Source: Stomorhina lunata (lineage: Eukaryota > Arthropoda > Insecta > Diptera > Rhiniidae). From it: 64,000 bases of DNA. Shown here piece after piece: positions 60,131-64,000 of this stretch. A program made the translations under genes and the position numbers. Within the stretch, counting starts at the first letter, position 1. Each line of letters starts with the position of its first letter. The stretch is taken from positions 37,209,792 through 37,273,791 of the forward strand of contig OW121740.1 of the NCBI GenBank assembly GCA_933228675.1, written 5' to 3'. The notes beneath the pieces were generated by a model. It did not search any database and was not told the origin of the DNA. It saw nothing but the letters and a program-made list of their open reading frames with translations.

Positions 60131-63100
60131 AATTTTAATTTAAGATTAAAATTTTTTTATCAAAACTTAAAATTTATTTTGCCATACTTTTCCTTAAATT
60201 TAATTTTCTCTTAATTTATAGTTTTTTTCTTCTCCCCTTATTTATGTTCCCAAAAAAACCTTTCAAATTTATCATTTTTAAAGTGTTTATTTTCCAGCTC
60301 TCTACTTCAAGCCATAACAATGACATGTCAAATGTCATTTCAAATACGGCTCATAAATTATTTTGACTTCTCCTCTGCCTCTCGCTTTTCGTTAAAGTCT
60401 CGAAACCTGTAAAACTCATTGTATTGAAATGTTTTTATTTTTTGTATCTTTTACGTTCATAAAATTTCAAGTTAAATAGCGTTAAAAATTAATTTGCCAA
60501 GGGCTCTTGTAATGTGAAATGTAATTAATTATAATAAATTTTAGTAAAAAGAAACGCAATACAAAGAGAAAAGGCCAAATAACGTGTTAAAAAATGGTAG
60601 ATATTTTCTGGGACAGTAATTAAATGTTAATTTAATTTAAATAGAAATTGAAACAAATTACAGGAATTTAAATAAATTTAAATAAATTTATTTAATTTTG
60701 AATTTTTGAGACAATTCCTTATATATTGGTTTGTTTATGTATTTTTAAGAGCGTGAACTTGTCAAATAATCAGCTTTAATGGCTACTTATTTGGCGCTTT
60801 TTATTTTTCTCGATCTGGCTGTTTTCTGTCATTGTTATAGATCTTTGTTTTGGGTAAATAATGTCATTATCTACCCCACAATTCTAAGTAATCCGCTTTA
60901 AATTTGTTTCAAAAGACCATAAAATTTTATGTTGTATAAAAAAAGTCAAAATAAACTGAAATATTAATCCCCAAGTGTTGAAAAAATAAACAATAAATTT
61001 AAGCTTTTCGTTTTTTTGTTAAACACAATTTAAAAAACCTAAATAAAAGTTACAAAAATGTGTAATAAATGACAAAAAGTTAAAAATATTAAGAAATAAA
61101 ATAGATTTTGAAATCATTTAGAAGGAAATTATGAAAAATAAAGAAATTTATTCAAATATTTAAGAAATTTTTATAAAAAAAAATTTCCAAATTTTTTAAA
61201 TGCATCAAATGTTTTGAAAAATTTTTGTTTAAATTTAAAATTTCCTTCTCAGTCGTATTTTTAATTTATTTAATATCTTCTTAGAAATTTGTCGCTTTAG
61301 TTTATTTGATTTAAAAAATTCCCATAATTTCTACTCCAAAGCAACACCTTTTTTTATTAAATTTTAAACTCTTCTCTTAATCGATAAATTATGACCTTTA
61401 ATTCTTTCTCTTTTATTTATTAAATAAAACAAATATTAAACCTTTGACCTTTTTACAGGTGTTTTATTCGAACAAAACCCTTATTCGCTTAAAAGAAGAA
61501 TATAAAATTTCCCTTTCTTTTTTGAAATGACACCCTCGTTAACCACAAACAATAGTTCTGTCTTCCTTTTTTCCAAAATGCTCGATATTTTATAATTTAT
61601 AACTAAAAGTCTTTTGTTTTACTTATACAAAGAATTTAAAAAATACCATTTTTTATTGTTTTATATTAAATATATTAAATGGTGTATAAATACTCACCTT
61701 TTTTCTGGCTTTTTATAAGGTTTTCTTTTTATTTTTTTTTATGGTATTATAAAAATATCAAGTTTTTGGTGTAAGTTATAGAATTTAATTGTCCAGAAAA
61801 AACATAAATATTGTCATTTTATTGATAAAAGATAATTAAAACTGACTTTTACACCTATTTAAATTTTAAATACAAGAATGTAAAGGATAATTTTGTATAA
61901 AAGGTCGATAAAAATTTAATTTAGTCCTTGTTGTTCAAAAAGGTTGCCTTTGATATTTAATTTCAAAATAAAATATTTTTAAGTAAAACTAAATTGTTGA
62001 AGATTTCTTTATATTTATTTGAAAATATTAAATTTGTATTATTTTGTTTTATTTTGAATTAGTTTAAATCAAAATCTTATATTTTTACCAAATTTCTTAT
62101 ATTTTTTGTCATTTTCTTTAAATTTTATTTCAATTTAATTGAAATTTGTTTCTTTATTCCTAAAAACATCTTTTCCCCTTTTCAAACCTTCTGGCAACTC
62201 TGTCTTAAGCTGAGTTTTTGTTTTTTTTTTCATAAGCTCCGTTAGTTTTTTGTAAACAATCCCATTTCTCTAGCTCTTTAAAGTTTGTTTACATTTTTGC
62301 TAATATAACGTTTTTTTGCTTTGTTTACGTTTTATCCCAAATATCACAGTATGAGTGTGTAGGAGTACTTGTTTACATTATTTGTTTGGCTTAGTTGTTG
62401 TTTTGATACAATATTGCCATTGTAGCGTTTTAATAAACCTGAAATTAAGGCAAATAAATCAAATTTGTTAAATATTATTCGATTTATAACTTTTTTCATT
62501 AAAAGTTAATGAAATTAAACGAATTAAAGCAAAAATGAATAAAAAAGTGTAAAATCTAATAAAATTGATCTTTTTAATATAAAAAATTTAAAGAAAATAA
62601 AGTTTTTTTTTTTTAATTTTCTAAATTTTTTGTCGTGATTGAATAATTTTTTTTTAAAAAGCTATTACTGCTTTTAAATTTCTTCTTTACTGTTCATAAA
62701 TTCCTCAAATGTTTATGTCATCTTGTTTTCAAACATTTCTATTACCTGTTTTATTTTTTCTTGGTGTATTGTGATTTCATTTCAAACAAGATAAGTCAGG
62801 CGCCATTGTATTTTTAACACTTTGAAGTGATTAATCATTTTGTATATGAAATTTAATTTAGCAGACACAAATTCCAAATCAAATCTTTAATTTAACACAA
62901 AATCTTTAATAAAATCTGGAACAAAAAATAAGTCAATTCATTTAAAAAATTTGAGCATGTTAAATTTAATAAGTAATGACATTAACAATTAGTTAATTTT
63001 GACTTGCCTTAAACTTTTTATTGAAGCAGTTATGGAAGAAATTGTTTCTGAAAAAATTGTTTAACAAAATTACTTTATATTTGATATTTCCTTAAACTTT

Positions 63101-63321
63101 TTCTTCATGAGGTTATAGAAGAAATTATTACTAAAAAAATTTTTTTGTTAACAAAAATATTTCATAATTATTACTTTACATAAAATTTTTATTAATTTTT
63201 GTTATTTTTTATATAAAATATTTAAAAAAAATAAAAAAATTTAATTTTAAAATCAAATTTTTATAAATTTTATCTTATTTCAATGATATTCATTTTTTAT
63301 CTATTTTTCTATTAATTTTAG

Positions 63322-63491
63322 GTGAAAAACCTTTCAAATGTGAACATGAAGGCTGTGATCGCCGTTTCGCCAACTCCTCGGATCGTAAGAAGCACTCGCA
63401 TGTGCATACCTCGGATAAACCCTATAATTGTCGTATTAATGGCTGTGATAAATCCTATACTCATCCATCATCTTTGCGTAAACATATGAAG
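63322..63491 (+). CDS. opa: odd-paired, coding exon 2 (zinc fingers 4 and 5)
   Basis: 170 bp completing the linker GEKPFKC and encoding finger 4 ([19 protein letters not shown]) and most of finger 5 ([21 protein letters not shown]). The acceptor TTTTAG|GTG joins exon 1 in phase 1, and the donor AAG|GTAAGT (63492) leaves phase 0. Finger 5's second histidine and the C-terminal domain must lie in the next exon, outside the window. The residues match the strongly conserved Zic finger core. The frame is open and has no unusual residues. Confidence 0.97.
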
Positions 63492-64000
63492 GTAAGTTAA
63501 AAATTTTGATAATATCAAAAATTTACACTTTTTTCCTTTTAAATTTAAGTGGCAACACTTTTTTATCTAAGCTGTTCTTATATTGGCTTTGTATATCCAA
63601 TCACTAATTATTTCACTCAAATTTTTCAATTAATACGAGATTTTCCCAAATCTTCATTAAAATTAACTTTTCAAAACAATGTGGCAGCCCTGTTTTAAGT
63701 TAAGCTGTCGTTTTTTTTATATAAAATTTTACTCTTTTTTTTACTTCAAATTTTTTTTACCAATTTTAATAAAATTTCTCCAAATATTTTTGAAAATACT
63801 TTTGAACCAATGTGGCAGCTCTGTTTTTCCTTTACAAAAATTCCTCTTTTTTTTAATATCTTTCCTAATTTTAATGAAATTTCCTAATTTTAATGAAATA
63901 CTCCTCAAAATATTTTCAGTTTCGATCCAATGTGGCAAATCTGTTATTCTTAAACAAAAATTCCTCTTTTTCTAATTTCATTCCATTTCATTAAATTTTA
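63492..64000 (+). other. opa: Start of opa intron 2
   Basis: Starts GTAAGT and runs off the window. It contains four spaced copies of a (A)TGTGGCA(A/G)C-like motif followed by CTGTTTT or ACTTTTT (about 63551, 63681, 63810, 63931), like the motif in intron 1. No gene is seen. Confidence 0.8.

Larger units (their letters stand above)
30819..63321 (+). other. opa: opa intron 1 (32.5 kb)
   Basis: Begins GTAAGT and ends TTTTAG, in phase 1. The split codon GGT rejoins the finger 3-4 linker (THTG|EKPF), so the junction is exact. No other gene is supported inside; short frames there are AT-rich chance frames. It alternates blocks of diverged repeats (31.5-37.5, 39-44.4, 45.1-49.8, 50.8-53.4, 55.1-57, 58.5-60.2 kb) with more complex islands (about 37.6-38.5, 50.1-50.7, 53.4-54.8, 57.1-58.1, 60.2-62.5 kb) that may carry enhancers. 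Its length would delay completion of the transcript in early embryos if transcribed then, as opa is in Drosophila. Confidence 0.95.

Overview
The window looks like genomic DNA of a higher (probably calyptrate) fly. The only cellular gene recognised is the pair-rule/Zic-family gene odd-paired (opa). Its MMMNAFID start, zinc fingers and splice junctions read like the Drosophila gene, in a very AT-rich setting with 31-bp satellites and dipteran-style repeats. Homology calls are from memory of the families; no search was run.

Layout. 1-7262: a 31-bp satellite of about 230 units, cut by the left window edge. 7263-8297: AT-rich spacer. 8298-9623 and 22831-23045: a second 31-bp satellite, which is a diverged form of the first in the opposite orientation. 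It is split by a complete 13.2-kb Ty3/gypsy-type LTR retrotransposon (9624-22826) with two 1356-bp LTRs that look identical and a 4-bp AGAA target duplication. The element has a tRNA-Lys-type primer site, a leader folding into three or four ~100-nt hairpins, gag, a -1 frameshift signal and intact pol. Between pol and the 3' LTR, where an env would be expected, there is no env-like frame. Instead there is a decayed, intronless copy of a Src-family tyrosine kinase mRNA (closest to Src42A from memory) on the + strand, flanked by what looks like a spliced gene on the - strand. This is the most unusual part of the window: a retroelement lineage carrying a Src retrocopy in the place where Rous sarcoma virus carries src.

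23046-29200: intergenic DNA with a hAT transposase remnant, an interspersed repeat holding a nested tRNA-derived SINE with a 15-bp target duplication, and a complete 807-bp non-autonomous hAT element with an 8-bp target duplication. 29200-64000: opa. Exon 1 coding 29768-30818 and exon 2 63322-63491 are separated by a 32.5-kb intron, and intron 2 runs off the right edge. The intron consists of blocks of diverged tandem and segmental duplications with a recurring TGGCAAC motif, alternating with short islands of ordinary-complexity sequence.

Functional picture. Opa would be a nuclear DNA-binding protein with five C2H2 fingers, three from exon 1 and the rest spliced from exon 2 (the last histidine of finger 5 lies beyond the window). 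The retroelement looks recently mobile, with gag and pol open, LTRs matched and target duplication intact, while its Src passenger is clearly dead. The passenger therefore appears to have decayed before the last transposition.
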